A stretch of DNA of 33,934 nucleotides from Bacillota bacterium (GCA_023411645.1 JAEYON010000069.1:1-33934); one strand, 5' to 3'; positions 22,926 to 31,755 are shown, counted from the stretch's first letter. Translations and numbers: made by a program. Notes: a model not told the origin generated them from the letters alone.

Positions 22926-23954
22926 ATGATTATTGTAATGAAACCAGGAACGCAGGACTCCGAGATTCGGGATGTGTCCAGGGTGCTGGAAAATGCCGGA
23001 CTTGGCGTTCACATCTCAAAAGGAACCGAAAGAACCATTATCGGCGTAATCGGAGACAAAAGACTGTTAAACGATATCCCGCTTGAACTGATGCAGGGTG
23101 TAGACAAGCTCGTGCCAATCATGGAAAGCTATAAGCTTGCGGGCAGAACTTTTAAACCCGAGCCCAGTGTTATTGACGTAAAAGGCGTAAAAATCGGCGC
23201 AAAGGAATTGGTCATGATGGCCGGTCCTTGTGCAATCGAGTCGAGCGAGCAGATCCTTTCTGCCGCAAAGGCTGTAAAGAAAGCCGGAGCAAGGTTTTTA
23301 AGAGGGGGAGCATTCAAGCCAAGGACCTCACCATACTCCTTCCAGGGCCTTGAAGAGGAAGGACTTAAGATGCTAAAGGAAGCTGGTGAAGCTACCGGCC
23401 TACTGACAATAACAGAGGTTATTAGCGAGTATTCCGTTGAAATTGCATCCGGATATGTAGACATGTTTCAGATTGGCGCCCGCAATTCACAGAACTTTCA
23501 TCTTCTCAGAGAAGTCGGACGTTCGGGAAAGCCGGTCCTCTTCAAGAGAGGCTCCGCAACCACAATAGATGAGTGGCTTAATGCTGCAGAATATATAATG
23601 AGTGAAGGCAATTATAATGTAGTGCTCTGCGAACGAGGCATACGGACATTTGAAACCTCCACAAGGAATACGCTTGATATAAGTGCAATTCCTGTAGTAA
23701 AGGCAAACAGCCATTTGCCGATTATTGTGGACCCAAGCCATGCAGCAGGCAGGGAGCAATACATCCTTTCACTTTCCAGAGCAGCCATCGCAGCAGGTGC
23801 AGACGGCCTAATCATCGAGGTTCATCCGAATCCCAGGTGTGCGCTGTCCGACGCAGCCCAACAGCTTTCGCCTGAAGCGTTTTTCAGTTTGTGTAATGAT
23901 ATTGGAAAGATTGCCGAAATAGTAGGCAGAGAGTTCACAAATGGACAAGGTTAA
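22926..23954 (+). CDS. aroF: 3-deoxy-7-phosphoheptulonate synthase (DAHP synthase, type I-beta)
   Basis: It condenses PEP and erythrose 4-phosphate in the first step of the shikimate pathway. The 342-residue protein has an N-terminal ferredoxin-like regulatory domain (about 1-70) and a catalytic barrel. The barrel shows MAGPCAIES (metal-binding Cys), LRGGAFKPRTSPYSFQG, QIGARNSQNF, LCERGIRTFE, IVDPSHAAGR (metal-binding His) and EVHPNPRCALSDA. Active-site residues look intact. GAAGGGA precedes the ATG. Its last 14 bases overlap the start of tyrA. Confidence 0.94.
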   Translation: MIIVMKPGTQDSEIRDVSRVLENAGLGVHISKGTERTIIGVIGDKRLLNDIPLELMQGVDKLVPIMESYKLAGRTFKPEPSVIDVKGVKIGAKELVMMAGPCAIESSEQILSAAKAVKKAGARFLRGGAFKPRTSPYSFQGLEEEGLKMLKEAGEATGLLTITEVISEYSVEIASGYVDMFQIGARNSQNFHLLREVGRSGKPVLFKRGSATTIDEWLNAAEYIMSEGNYNVVLCERGIRTFETSTRNTLDISAIPVVKANSHLPIIVDPSHAAGREQYILSLSRAAIAAGADGLIIEVHPNPRCALSDAAQQLSPEAFFSLCNDIGKIAEIVGREFTNGQG

Positions 23955-25041
23955 AATTACAATTGTCGGGTTAGGACTGATAGGCGGCTCCCTTGCCAAA
24001 GCGCTGCATGATAAGTTGGGCATCAGCAGCATTACAGCCGTGGATACAGACAGACAGACGCTGGATTTGGCTCTAAGTCAAGGCATCATTGCTCGAGGTA
24101 TCACCGTCGCGGACAGAAGCTTAGCCTCTTCCGACATTATTTTTCTCTGCACGCCAATAAAGCAGACATTTGGATATATTGCCGAATTGGCGCCGCATAT
24201 AAAGAGCACCTGTATTATTACTGATGTAGGCAGTACAAAGGAAGATATTATCCGGCAGGTGGATGAGTTGCCGAATCCTCCCTGTTTCATCGGCGGACAT
24301 CCTATGGCCGGAACTGAAAGATCTGGCTTTACCAACAGTTATGCACATTTGTTCGAGAATGCATATTATGTATTAACTCCAGGTGCAACGACCACAGCAG
24401 AAGCATTAGAAACACTGTCGAAAATCATAAGGGGAATCGGAGCCATCCCTCTTGTAATGTCTGCAAGTGAACACGATACTGCTGCCGGAGGCATCAGCCA
24501 CCTCCCACATGTGATTGCGGCGGCTCTTGTCAATTTGGTAAGGGACCTGGACAAAAACACCGGCAAGATGCGAGTTCTGGCAGCCGGAGGTTTCCGAGAT
24601 ATAACAAGGATAGCATCCGCGAACCCTGTAATCTGGGAGAACATTGTCTTTAGTAATAAAGAACGCCTGCTGGAGTTGCTAGAACACTTCAGAAAAACAC
24701 TCGATGATTTTTCTGGAATGCTCCACAGTGGCGATTCAGATAAAGTATACGACTTTTTTCAAGAAGCCGGGCAGTTCAGGCAAACCATATCCGATCAGAT
24801 GAATGGCCTGATACAACCGGTTTTTAAGCTCGTTGTGGATGTACAGGACAGACCCGGTATTATCGGTGAGATTGCAACATTACTGGGCTCTAATAATATA
24901 AACATAAAAAACATCAATGTAGCAAACAGCAGAGAATTTGAACAGGGCTGTCTGATAATCACCTTTTATGACAGCAGCAGCGCAAGTATTGCCTTTGACT
25001 TAATGACGGATACCGGATATAAAGTGTATAAAAACAGATAA
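23941..25041 (+). CDS. tyrA: prephenate dehydrogenase with C-terminal ACT domain
   Basis: It oxidatively decarboxylates prephenate to 4-hydroxyphenylpyruvate on the tyrosine branch. The 366-residue protein has the NAD-binding motif GLGLIGGSLAKALH at the N-terminus, the GGHPMAGTERSGF motif, the catalytic-region GISHLPHVIAAALVN and GGFRDITRIASANP. An ACT domain (about 295-366, VQDRPGIIGEIATLLGSNNI) probably gives tyrosine feedback control. It starts inside the end of aroF, so the two are coupled. Next gene is the aroA homologue 64 bases on. Confidence 0.95.
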   Translation: MDKVKITIVGLGLIGGSLAKALHDKLGISSITAVDTDRQTLDLALSQGIIARGITVADRSLASSDIIFLCTPIKQTFGYIAELAPHIKSTCIITDVGSTKEDIIRQVDELPNPPCFIGGHPMAGTERSGFTNSYAHLFENAYYVLTPGATTTAEALETLSKIIRGIGAIPLVMSASEHDTAAGGISHLPHVIAAALVNLVRDLDKNTGKMRVLAAGGFRDITRIASANPVIWENIVFSNKERLLELLEHFRKTLDDFSGMLHSGDSDKVYDFFQEAGQFRQTISDQMNGLIQPVFKLVVDVQDRPGIIGEIATLLGSNNINIKNINVANSREFEQGCLIITFYDSSSASIAFDLMTDTGYKVYKNR

Positions 25042-25105
25042 TGCTGTAATATCAATCTCCACATCAGTGGCGCATATGTGTATTACAGAATCAGGGGGGA
25101 AACGG

Positions 25106-26380
25106 GTGTTAGTAGAAAACAGAAGCACACTTAGAGGAGAGCTTACAGTTCCAGGTGATAAATCAATATCACACAGAGCAATTGTTACCGGGACTCTGGC
25201 TATAGGGACTACAGAAATTGACAATTTTCTGATGGGTGAAGACTGTATAAGTACGATTGAATGCTTTCGGAAAATGCAGGTCGGTATCGAAATCCTGCAC
25301 AACAGCAAGGTACGGGTACAGGGAAGAGGACTCTTCGGCCTGAAGGCACCAGCCTCGCCGCTGAACTCAGGTCGCTCAGGTACGGCCATCAGACTGCTTC
25401 TTGGTGTGTTATGCGGGCAGACATTCCCTTCCAATATAATAAGAAACGAATATGCTATGAAGAAGCCGATAGGAAAGGTTGTTCATTACCTGAGGCAAAT
25501 GGGTGCGGGCATCTCGGGAAAGGAAGACGGAAATCTATGTCCTCTGACCATTACTCCATCCCGTCTGAAAGGTACTGAACTTGTACTGTCCGATCTTGAG
25601 ACACACATTAAATCACCATTGCTTTTTGCAGGGCTGCATGCCGAAGGTGATACTATTGTTAAAGAAGCTGTGAAATCAAGAGATCATACAGAATTGATGC
25701 TCAACTATTTTGGAGCTGATATCAAAACCAATGATCTTCATGTGGTCAGCCATTCAGTTGAAAACCTTTATGCTCAGCATGTATCTGTTCCGGGCGATGT
25801 TTCAATCGCTGCTTATTTTATTACTGCCGCCCTTCTGGTACAAAATTCAGAGATTATCATTAAAAACGTCGGCATAAATCCCACCAGAACAGGCTTTATT
25901 GACATATTTAAATCCATGGGTGCTAAGATTGAAATCCTGAACGAGCGAACAATATGCAATGAACCGGTGGCCGACATCCGAGCAGCAGCATCAAATCTGG
26001 TAGGAACGAAGATTGAAAGACCTCTAATTCCGGGGCTTATCGATGAACTGCTTGTCATTATTGTCGCGGCGGCCTTTGCACAGGGGACAACAGAAATCAC
26101 AGGATTGTCAGGTTTTAAAATTAAGGAGTCCGGAAAAATTAAGGCCATCTCGAGAGAGCTCTCAAAAATGGGCGCAAAATTAACTGAATCCGAAGACAGT
26201 CTTATAATAGAAGGAAAAGGTACGCTCAGGGGCACCATTGTCGATAGTGATAACAATCATTCTCTGGCAATGGCTTTATCCGTGGCAGGCCTTGCCGCGG
26301 AAGGCGAGACAATGATCAGAAAGACTCAAGCCGTTGACATAGTATATCCAAAATTTTATGAGATACTGAACAAGCTATGA
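25106..26380 (+). CDS. aroA: EPSP synthase (AroA) homologue with altered active site
   Basis: By fold and position this is 5-enolpyruvylshikimate-3-phosphate synthase: 424 residues, GDKSISHRA (18-26, with the catalytic-type Lys19), SRDHTE, NPTRTG, CNEPVAD, LIDE with Asp313, and KES with Glu341 all preserved. Many residues that contact substrates in the known enzymes are changed: GNSGT reads GRSGT (Arg90), the RP Arg is Lys120, the SxQ motif is E-T-H (165-167), E(S/T)DR reads ESGK (Lys344), and DHR reads NHS (Ser386). The frame is intact and well conserved elsewhere, so it is not a recent pseudogene. It may be inactive, altered in function, or backed up by another aroA. A GTG at 25106 with AGGGGGG upstream is preferred over a GTG at 25067. 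Confidence 0.85.
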   Translation: MLVENRSTLRGELTVPGDKSISHRAIVTGTLAIGTTEIDNFLMGEDCISTIECFRKMQVGIEILHNSKVRVQGRGLFGLKAPASPLNSGRSGTAIRLLLGVLCGQTFPSNIIRNEYAMKKPIGKVVHYLRQMGAGISGKEDGNLCPLTITPSRLKGTELVLSDLETHIKSPLLFAGLHAEGDTIVKEAVKSRDHTELMLNYFGADIKTNDLHVVSHSVENLYAQHVSVPGDVSIAAYFITAALLVQNSEIIIKNVGINPTRTGFIDIFKSMGAKIEILNERTICNEPVADIRAAASNLVGTKIERPLIPGLIDELLVIIVAAAFAQGTTEITGLSGFKIKESGKIKAISRELSKMGAKLTESEDSLIIEGKGTLRGTIVDSDNNHSLAMALSVAGLAAEGETMIRKTQAVDIVYPKFYEILNKL

Positions 26381-26382
26381 TT

Positions 26383-26413
26383 AGAGAAATTTTATTTTTT
26401 TTGAAATTTCTCT
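26383..26413. terminator. hairpin between the convergent aroA homologue and rex
   Basis: AGAGAAATTT (26383-26392) pairs perfectly with AAATTTCTCT (26404-26413); the loop holds a T-rich run. The stem includes the last codons and stop of rex. A bidirectional role is likely. Confidence 0.6.
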
Positions 26414-27033
26414 CTGATTTTATATCCCAGCACCATAAGGCTGTCACTGAGGTGGACATTCTCGATAATTGTGTCGTAGGGCAGCTTTAGATCCATGGGC
26501 GAAAAATTCCAGAGGCCTTTTATACCAAGCTTTGCAACTCTTTCTGCTACTTCCCTGGCGTAATCGAATGGAACGGTGAGCATGGCGATATCCACCTTGT
26601 GCTCTTTGACGAAGTCGTCAATGTTATCCATATGCTGTACTTCCATTCGGTTGATTTTTTTGCCGACCAATTTTGAATCGACATCAAAGATTCCAATGAT
26701 CTGAAAGCCTCTTCTCTCAAAGTTTCCGTAATTAGCAAGTGCCTGCCCCATGTTGCCTGCGCCTATAACAATCGTCTGAAATTTGTTATTGATGCCAAGA
26801 ATATTTCCTATTTCATTGAATAGAAGTTCTACATTATATCCGTAGCCCTGTTGTCCGAATCCCCCGAAACAGTTCAGGTCTTGCCTGATTTGTGATGCGG
26901 TTATGCCCATTCTGTTGCTGAGTTCTTTTGAAGAAACTCTTGTGATGTCCATTAATAATAAGTCTGATAAGTACCTGTAATATCTAGGAAGGCGCCTGAT
27001 AACTGCGACAGAAATTTTTTTCTTTGAAGCCAT
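26392..27033 (-). CDS. rex: redox-sensing transcriptional repressor Rex
   Basis: Rex senses the NADH/NAD+ ratio and represses fermentation and respiration genes. The 213-residue protein has the winged-helix N-terminus (IRRLPRYYRYLSDLL, then SSKELSNRMGITASQIRQDLNCFG), the Rossmann motif VIGAGNMGQALANY near residue 90, and the C-terminal swapped helix ending in REKFQKK. Length is normal. It has its own consensus promoter and is divergent from the ABC-F gene. No Rex operator (TTGTGA-N6-TCACAA type) was seen in front of it. Confidence 0.96.
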   Translation of the reverse strand: MASKKKISVAVIRRLPRYYRYLSDLLLMDITRVSSKELSNRMGITASQIRQDLNCFGGFGQQGYGYNVELLFNEIGNILGINNKFQTIVIGAGNMGQALANYGNFERRGFQIIGIFDVDSKLVGKKINRMEVQHMDNIDDFVKEHKVDIAMLTVPFDYAREVAERVAKLGIKGLWNFSPMDLKLPYDTIIENVHLSDSLMVLGYKIREKFQKK

Positions 27034-27094
27034 GAATTGCCTCCTTCAGGTCTAACTTAATAATGATTTGCCGCAAGGTGCATTTAATAAAGGA

Positions 27095-27123
27095 ATTATA
27101 CAACTTTGATAATTTTCTGTCAA
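27095..27123 (-). promoter_or_regulatory. consensus promoter of rex
   Basis: Minus strand TTGACA (27123-27118), 17-base spacer and TATAAT (27100-27095), both hexamers perfect. Confidence 0.8.
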
Positions 27124-27137
27124 TATTGCACGGCAGC

Positions 27138-27166
27138 TTGCCCACTGACAGCTTTTTTGCTAGAAT
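27138..27166 (+). promoter_or_regulatory. promoter of the ABC-F gene
   Basis: TTGCCC (27138-27143), 17-base spacer, TAGAAT (27161-27166). GGAGG at 27175-27179 follows, 15 bases before the ATG, which is longer than usual. Confidence 0.5.
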
Positions 27167-27194
27167 ATGATTTTGGAGGCTTGGAACAAAAATA

Positions 27195-29114
27195 ATGATT
27201 ATTCTTGCATGTAACGAAATTAGTCTGTCCTTCGGAACAGATACAATATTGAATAAAGTCAGCTGTAATGTGCAGCAGGGCGAAAAAGCAGGCCTCGTCG
27301 GCGTAAATGGCGCAGGCAAGTCAACTCTTTTTAAGATTATTACAGGCTCCCTGCAGCAGGATTCAGGTGATATCTTCATGTCCAGGGGATTGCAGACAGG
27401 CTATCTTGATCAAAATTCGGGCTTGGAATCTGAAAATACTATATGGGAAGAGATGCTTACCACCTATTCCGTTCTCCTGTCAATGGAATCACGCTTGAAG
27501 ATGCTGGAAAAAAACATCAGCCTGGAAAATGATGATGAACGCCTCCACGCCATGATGAAGGATTATGATACCTTGCTGGAACGGTTTAGCCGGGAAGGCG
27601 GCTATGAATACAACAGCAGAATTAAGGGGGTTCTTCGGGGACTTGGGTTTAATGACAGCCAGTTTGAGTTAATTATTAAGAAACTGAGCGGCGGGCAGAA
27701 AACTCGTCTGGCATTGGCTAAGCTGCTGCTTGAGGAACCCGATCTGCTGCTTCTGGATGAGCCGACAAACCATCTGGATATTAACGCAATAGAATGGCTG
27801 GAGGATTTTCTTAAGAACTATAAAAAAGCTGTTCTTATTATCTCCCACGACAGATACTTTTTGGACGCGGTAACAACAAAGACAATTGAGCTTGAAAACT
27901 GTGAGTGTACCACCTATGATGGCAGCTATTCCGAATACGCAAAAAAGAAGGCTGTTACCCGCGAAATACAAAGAAGGCACTATGAACAGCAGCAGAGGGA
28001 AATAGCTCGTATGGAGGCCTTCATTGAACAGCAGAGACGCTGGAACAGGGAGAAAAATATTATTGCGGCGGAAAGCCGGCAAAAAGCCATCGACAGGATG
28101 GAAAAGCTGGATGCTCCAAAAAACCTGCCAAACAGTATAAAAATCAAATTTAAAAGTAGTATCATCAGCGGCAATGACGTACTCTCAGTTGAGAGCCTTT
28201 CAAAGAGTTTTTCGGAAAAAGAGCTGTTCAAGAAAATCTGCTTTGACATAAAGCGCGGTGAAAAAATATTTCTTCTGGGCCCTAATGGCTGCGGAAAATC
28301 AACCCTCCTGAAAATCCTTGCGGGGAAAATACCCCAAAGTGAGGGTAGCTTTGAATATGGTCATAAAATCGTACTAGGATATTACGACCAGGAATTGGAA
28401 GGGTTGAACGAGAGCAATACAGTATTGGAAGAAGTCTGGGACGATAATGAAAAGCTCACTCATACACAGATCCGCAATGTGCTGGCTCAGTTTCTCTTTA
28501 CAGGCGAGGATGTGTTCAAACCCATAAGCGTTCTCAGCGGCGGTGAAAAAAGCAGAGTAGCTCTCACAAAGCTTATGCTCTCCGGAGCAAACCTTCTCCT
28601 GCTAGATGAGCCCACAAACCATCTGGATGTGAATTCAAGAGAAGTGCTTGAGGAAGCCCTGCTTGCATATGACGGAACGCTGCTCGTTGTGTCCCATGAC
28701 CGATACTTTATCAGGAAGCTGGCCTCCAGGATCATTGAAATGTCCGGCGGCAATTTGGAGGATTATAGAGGCGATTATGCATATTACCTGGATCACCGAA
28801 GATTGCTGGAGAATCAGGCTGATGGAAGCAATAGGACGCTGTCTGCTTCAAAGCAGGAACATCTTGATAACAAGGAAGAAAAATCGAAAAGACGCAGATT
28901 GGAAAAGCTGCTAGCAGCATGTGAAAGCGAAATCAGTACTACAGAAACCAGACTGACTGAAATAAATGAACAGATGAGTTGTGAAAACGCTCTAAGTGAT
29001 CATGTTCTTCTGGCATCGCTCCACAATGAACAAATAGAGCTTGAAACCCGTCTTGATCAGCTTTACAGTGACTGGTCCTCTTATGAGGAACAAATGAAAA
29101 GTCTAATTATCTAA
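27195..29114 (+). CDS. ABC-F family ATPase (ribosome-associated)
   Basis: The 639-residue protein has two ABC domains and no membrane segment. Walker A1 is GVNGAGKST (36-44), signature 1 LSGGQKTR and Walker B1 LLLLDEPTNHLD. A charged linker (about 245-300, rich in Arg, Gln and Glu) comes next. Walker A2 is GPNGCGKST, signature 2 LSGGEKSR and Walker B2 LLLLDEPTNHLD. A C-terminal coiled coil covers about 550-639. ABC-F proteins bind the ribosomal E site and relieve stalling; some confer antibiotic resistance. Nothing here identifies it as a resistance type, and housekeeping YdiF/Uup-like is more likely. Its end overlaps the convergent cwlD-like gene by eight bases. Confidence 0.93.
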   Translation: MIILACNEISLSFGTDTILNKVSCNVQQGEKAGLVGVNGAGKSTLFKIITGSLQQDSGDIFMSRGLQTGYLDQNSGLESENTIWEEMLTTYSVLLSMESRLKMLEKNISLENDDERLHAMMKDYDTLLERFSREGGYEYNSRIKGVLRGLGFNDSQFELIIKKLSGGQKTRLALAKLLLEEPDLLLLDEPTNHLDINAIEWLEDFLKNYKKAVLIISHDRYFLDAVTTKTIELENCECTTYDGSYSEYAKKKAVTREIQRRHYEQQQREIARMEAFIEQQRRWNREKNIIAAESRQKAIDRMEKLDAPKNLPNSIKIKFKSSIISGNDVLSVESLSKSFSEKELFKKICFDIKRGEKIFLLGPNGCGKSTLLKILAGKIPQSEGSFEYGHKIVLGYYDQELEGLNESNTVLEEVWDDNEKLTHTQIRNVLAQFLFTGEDVFKPISVLSGGEKSRVALTKLMLSGANLLLLDEPTNHLDVNSREVLEEALLAYDGTLLVVSHDRYFIRKLASRIIEMSGGNLEDYRGDYAYYLDHRRLLENQADGSNRTLSASKQEHLDNKEEKSKRRRLEKLLAACESEISTTETRLTEINEQMSCENALSDHVLLASLHNEQIELETRLDQLYSDWSSYEEQMKSLII

Positions 29115-29823
29115 AATAGCTATCTATCCCCTTCTTAATAGCTTCGGCAATTTTCTGCCGGTATTCCTCAGTGGCCAACCTCCGCTCCTCTTCAGCGTTG
29201 GACAGAAAGCCGCACTCAACAATGACCGTCGGCGTTTTGAGATCCTTCAATATGACGATTTGATCCTTTTTCTCCTGGGGCTGCCTCTTATTGCCTTTAT
29301 CCACATTCTCCTTCAGGGCATCCTGAATGCAGTTAGCCAGCTTCAGGCTATCCTTGGAGTTTGGCGGGTAAAATGTCTGAGCTCCATAGTATTGACTTTC
29401 CTGAAAGCTGTTCATGTGAATACTGACAACAACCTGTGCACCGCTATTATCCATGATGTCCTTCCTGCGTGTCAGATCCTGGAGCCTCTTATTGTAAATA
29501 TTTGTTGTTCCTTCACTATAGGTAAGCTTATCTTCTTCACGTGTCATAATAACCGTGTACTGATCGCTTTCCAACAGCTCTTTAACCATGAAGGCAACCT
29601 TCAGATTGAGATCCTTTTCTTTTAAATCGCTAAAATTGCTGATCTTTCCCGGATCCTCACCACCATGACCTGCGTCGATGATAACGGTTTTTGTCTTTTG
29701 TTCCTCACCGGCGACAGTGGATGTTTGTGTATCCACATTCATGTTAAGGCTGTAGATAGCCAGAAGAAGTGCAAAAATAAGACCTATCAGAATGACATTG
29801 GACTTTCTCATGACAATAATCAT
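29107..29823 (-). CDS. cwlD: N-acetylmuramoyl-L-alanine amidase, CwlD-like
   Basis: It cleaves the lactyl-amide bond of peptidoglycan; CwlD proteins help form muramic-lactam in the spore cortex. The 238-residue protein has one N-terminal membrane or signal helix (about 9-28) and an Amidase_3 domain with VIIDAGHGGEDPG (zinc His53), LKEKDLNL (zinc Glu), VVSIHMNSF (zinc His) and TVIVECGFLSN (catalytic Glu). The CwlD resemblance extends to GAQTFY and the Arg-rich LTRRKDIMDNS segment. The longest frame reaches 29901, but its N-terminal extension is encoded by a tandem repeat (29851-30011). The ATG at 29823 with GGGGAGA upstream is preferred. The symbol is tentative. Confidence 0.85.
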   Translation of the reverse strand: MIIVMRKSNVILIGLIFALLLAIYSLNMNVDTQTSTVAGEEQKTKTVIIDAGHGGEDPGKISNFSDLKEKDLNLKVAFMVKELLESDQYTVIMTREEDKLTYSEGTTNIYNKRLQDLTRRKDIMDNSGAQVVVSIHMNSFQESQYYGAQTFYPPNSKDSLKLANCIQDALKENVDKGNKRQPQEKKDQIVILKDLKTPTVIVECGFLSNAEEERRLATEEYRQKIAEAIKKGIDSYFR

Positions 29824-29850
29824 ACTCAATCCGTCTCCCCATACTAATTC

Positions 29851-30011
29851 GTTATAACGGCTTAGTTTTAAATGAAATTTTTCGTCTATAAAAAACTTCA
29901 TCTACTCATCGTCGTTTCAACGAGCTTGCCATGTTATAACGCCTCAATTCAAATGAAAGTTTCGTTTGTAGAAAAATTTCATCCCCTTAGCGGCGTTTCA
30001 ACATGTTCCTT
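29851..30011. repeat. imperfect tandem repeat, two units of about 80 bp with internal hairpins
   Basis: Unit A (29851-29932) and unit B (29933-30011) both begin GTTATAACG and share the order AAATGAAA, TTTCGT, a TA(G/T)(A)AAAA-rich run, TTCATC and CGTTTCAAC. A third GTTATAA begins at 30012. Each unit can fold: on the minus strand ATGAAA pairs with TTTCAT around a short loop. It lies between the cwlD-like gene and the membrane protein gene and resembles a small intergenic repeat family or MITE-like element. Confidence 0.6.
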
Positions 30012-30059
30012 GTTATAAAGATATTCGAAGACGGGTTGGCCATATTACACCTATTAGTT

Positions 30060-30677
30060 TTATTGCTGATCTGCGGAGCCGCTACTTTTCTTTTTCTTTA
30101 CTGGCTTTTTCCTGCCTGCAGTCGGATTCCACGGACTCTTTGTGAATTCCTTTTCCTGGACAACAGTTTTCTTTTTGAAGACAGTTTTCATAATATGAAT
30201 GCCGTAATATCCGGCAAGATAGCCCAGCATTGCAAGGATAGGAATTACAAGGATCGCCGCGGCATATCCTAAGATAGACTCCTTCATCCAACCGATAATA
30301 AAGTACATCGGCCCAAGAAGCGTGTTTATAGCAAGATGACTGATTCTGTCTGCTATACTGCTGTCAAATCGAATCAGTGACAACATCCCTATGATCAGGA
30401 TAACCGGTATTATGGCTAACAATCCATAAACCAGCCCCTTCAACGGATATGGGTTTAGTTCATACTGAGGTTTTTTCTCTTTGATGGCCAGAGCCTTCAT
30501 ATCGGCATATATTAGGATGAATGTAAAAATAAATACGATGATGCAATATAAAGGAAGCCATGTATAAAGGTTCTCCCCTGTCAATCCGATGAATGGATAC
30601 AGAAAAACGACAAAAATGATTAACGACATCGCATAATCATAAAGTATTTTCCCGCCTGTTTTAATATATTGTTTCAT
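30060..30677 (-). CDS. membrane protein of unknown function
   Basis: The 205-residue protein has about four to five hydrophobic segments: near residues 15-35, 41-60, 82-105, 118-137 and 138-160. A highly basic cytoplasmic tail ends in RKKPVKKKKSSGSADQQ. I recognise no enzyme motif. The ATG at 30677 has AGGAGA eight bases upstream; an earlier in-frame ATG at 30686 sits on that site. It follows the REC-GGDEF gene by 12 bases and is probably co-transcribed, which may hint at a signalling link but does not prove one. Confidence 0.75.
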   Translation of the reverse strand: MKQYIKTGGKILYDYAMSLIIFVVFLYPFIGLTGENLYTWLPLYCIIVFIFTFILIYADMKALAIKEKKPQYELNPYPLKGLVYGLLAIIPVILIIGMLSLIRFDSSIADRISHLAINTLLGPMYFIIGWMKESILGYAAAILVIPILAMLGYLAGYYGIHIMKTVFKKKTVVQEKEFTKSPWNPTAGRKKPVKKKKSSGSADQQ

Positions 30678-30689
30678 ATATAACATCTC

Positions 30690-31628
30690 CTACTGCTTTT
30701 GTCGTCGCATATCCTTCATATACACGCTTCCGGCAATCGTTTTCGCCTTTTTTTTAAGTTCTGCTGCAAGCTCTCCGACCTGTATGTGGTTATACAATAC
30801 TCTAAATTCATTGGTAGTAACCCCAATGGAAAGGGTCATAATCGGATACCTGATAATATATCCCTTTCGATTAGTCGTACTGATAAATCCGGCCTTTCTA
30901 TCCGTCTCTGAATAAAGATCCGGTACCCTCTCATCAAATTCTTTAATTATGTTGTTACAGATGGCCTCATCATATTCAGGAGCAGTAATCACCACAAAGT
31001 CATCTCCTCCGATATGTCCGATGAAATCGCTCTGTGAACCAAAAGCTGACACGGTGTCCATTAAAATATCAGCAATCAATTTGATGGCTGTGTCGCCCCT
31101 TGCGAATCCATAAACATCATTGTATGCCTTGAAATTATCCACGTCCAGATATAATACGGAAAATAACAATTCCTTTGCGATCCTGTAGTTGATCTCCGAT
31201 TGTATCTCGATGTTTCCCGGCAGACCGGTAAGTGGATTTGCCCATCTATTTCTTTCAATCCGAAGCAGTGTATTTTTAACCCTGCTGATCAGCTCCCGAG
31301 GATTGAACGGCTTGGTGATGTAATCGTCTGCTCCAAGTTCAAGACCGGTAAGCTTGTCCTCCTCATTACCCTGGGCAGTAAGCATGATGATCGGCATAAG
31401 GTTATTGCTCTCGTCCTGTCTGAGCATTTTACAAACCTCAAACCCATCAATCCCAGGCATAACAATATCAAGAAGCACTAAATCCGGCTTCTCTGTCATT
31501 ACCATCCTGATACCGTCCATACCGTTATTTGCCGACACGACATCATAGCCTTTCTCTGTCAAAATATCTCTTGTCAGCTTGACCATTAGGTCCGTGTCAT
31601 CAATAATGAGTATTTTTTTCTTAAACAT
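30690..31628 (-). CDS. response regulator with GGDEF-family output domain (GGDDF)
   Basis: The 312-residue protein has an N-terminal receiver domain (1 to about 120) with the acidic pair Asp10/Asp11, phospho-acceptor Asp54 in LVLLDIVMPG, Thr84 and Lys106 in ITKPF, all intact. The output domain (about 130-300) keeps LYLDVDNFKAYND, but the signature is GGDDF (207-211) instead of GGDEF/GGEEF and the I-site Arg is missing (SQSD). It may be a weak cyclase, a cyclic-di-GMP or GTP sensor, or a protein-interaction output. The ATG at 31628 follows GGAGAG by about seven bases. The longer frame to 31952 is antisense to the small gene at 31756. Confidence 0.88.
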   Translation of the reverse strand: MFKKKILIIDDTDLMVKLTRDILTEKGYDVVSANNGMDGIRMVMTEKPDLVLLDIVMPGIDGFEVCKMLRQDESNNLMPIIMLTAQGNEEDKLTGLELGADDYITKPFNPRELISRVKNTLLRIERNRWANPLTGLPGNIEIQSEINYRIAKELLFSVLYLDVDNFKAYNDVYGFARGDTAIKLIADILMDTVSAFGSQSDFIGHIGGDDFVVITAPEYDEAICNNIIKEFDERVPDLYSETDRKAGFISTTNRKGYIIRYPIMTLSIGVTTNEFRVLYNHIQVGELAAELKKKAKTIAGSVYMKDMRRQKQ

Positions 31629-31698
31629 TAGCGCTCTCCGGCATTCATCAAATGCCAATATCGAATTGTATGTCTGTGTATCTACAAAACAACCTCTT

Positions 31699-31725
31699 AT
31701 TATAATAACATTTTTAAGGTATAAT
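31699..31725. promoter_or_regulatory. overlapping divergent promoter elements
   Basis: A perfect TATAAT on the minus strand (31704-31699) for the response regulator gene and a perfect TATAAT on the plus strand (31720-31725) for the small gene lie 15 bases apart. The plus -35 (TTATTA, 31697-31702) would coincide with the minus -10. Neither -35 is strong. Confidence 0.4.
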
Positions 31726-31755
31726 ACAAGAGAGAATACAAAAGGAGTGATTTTA

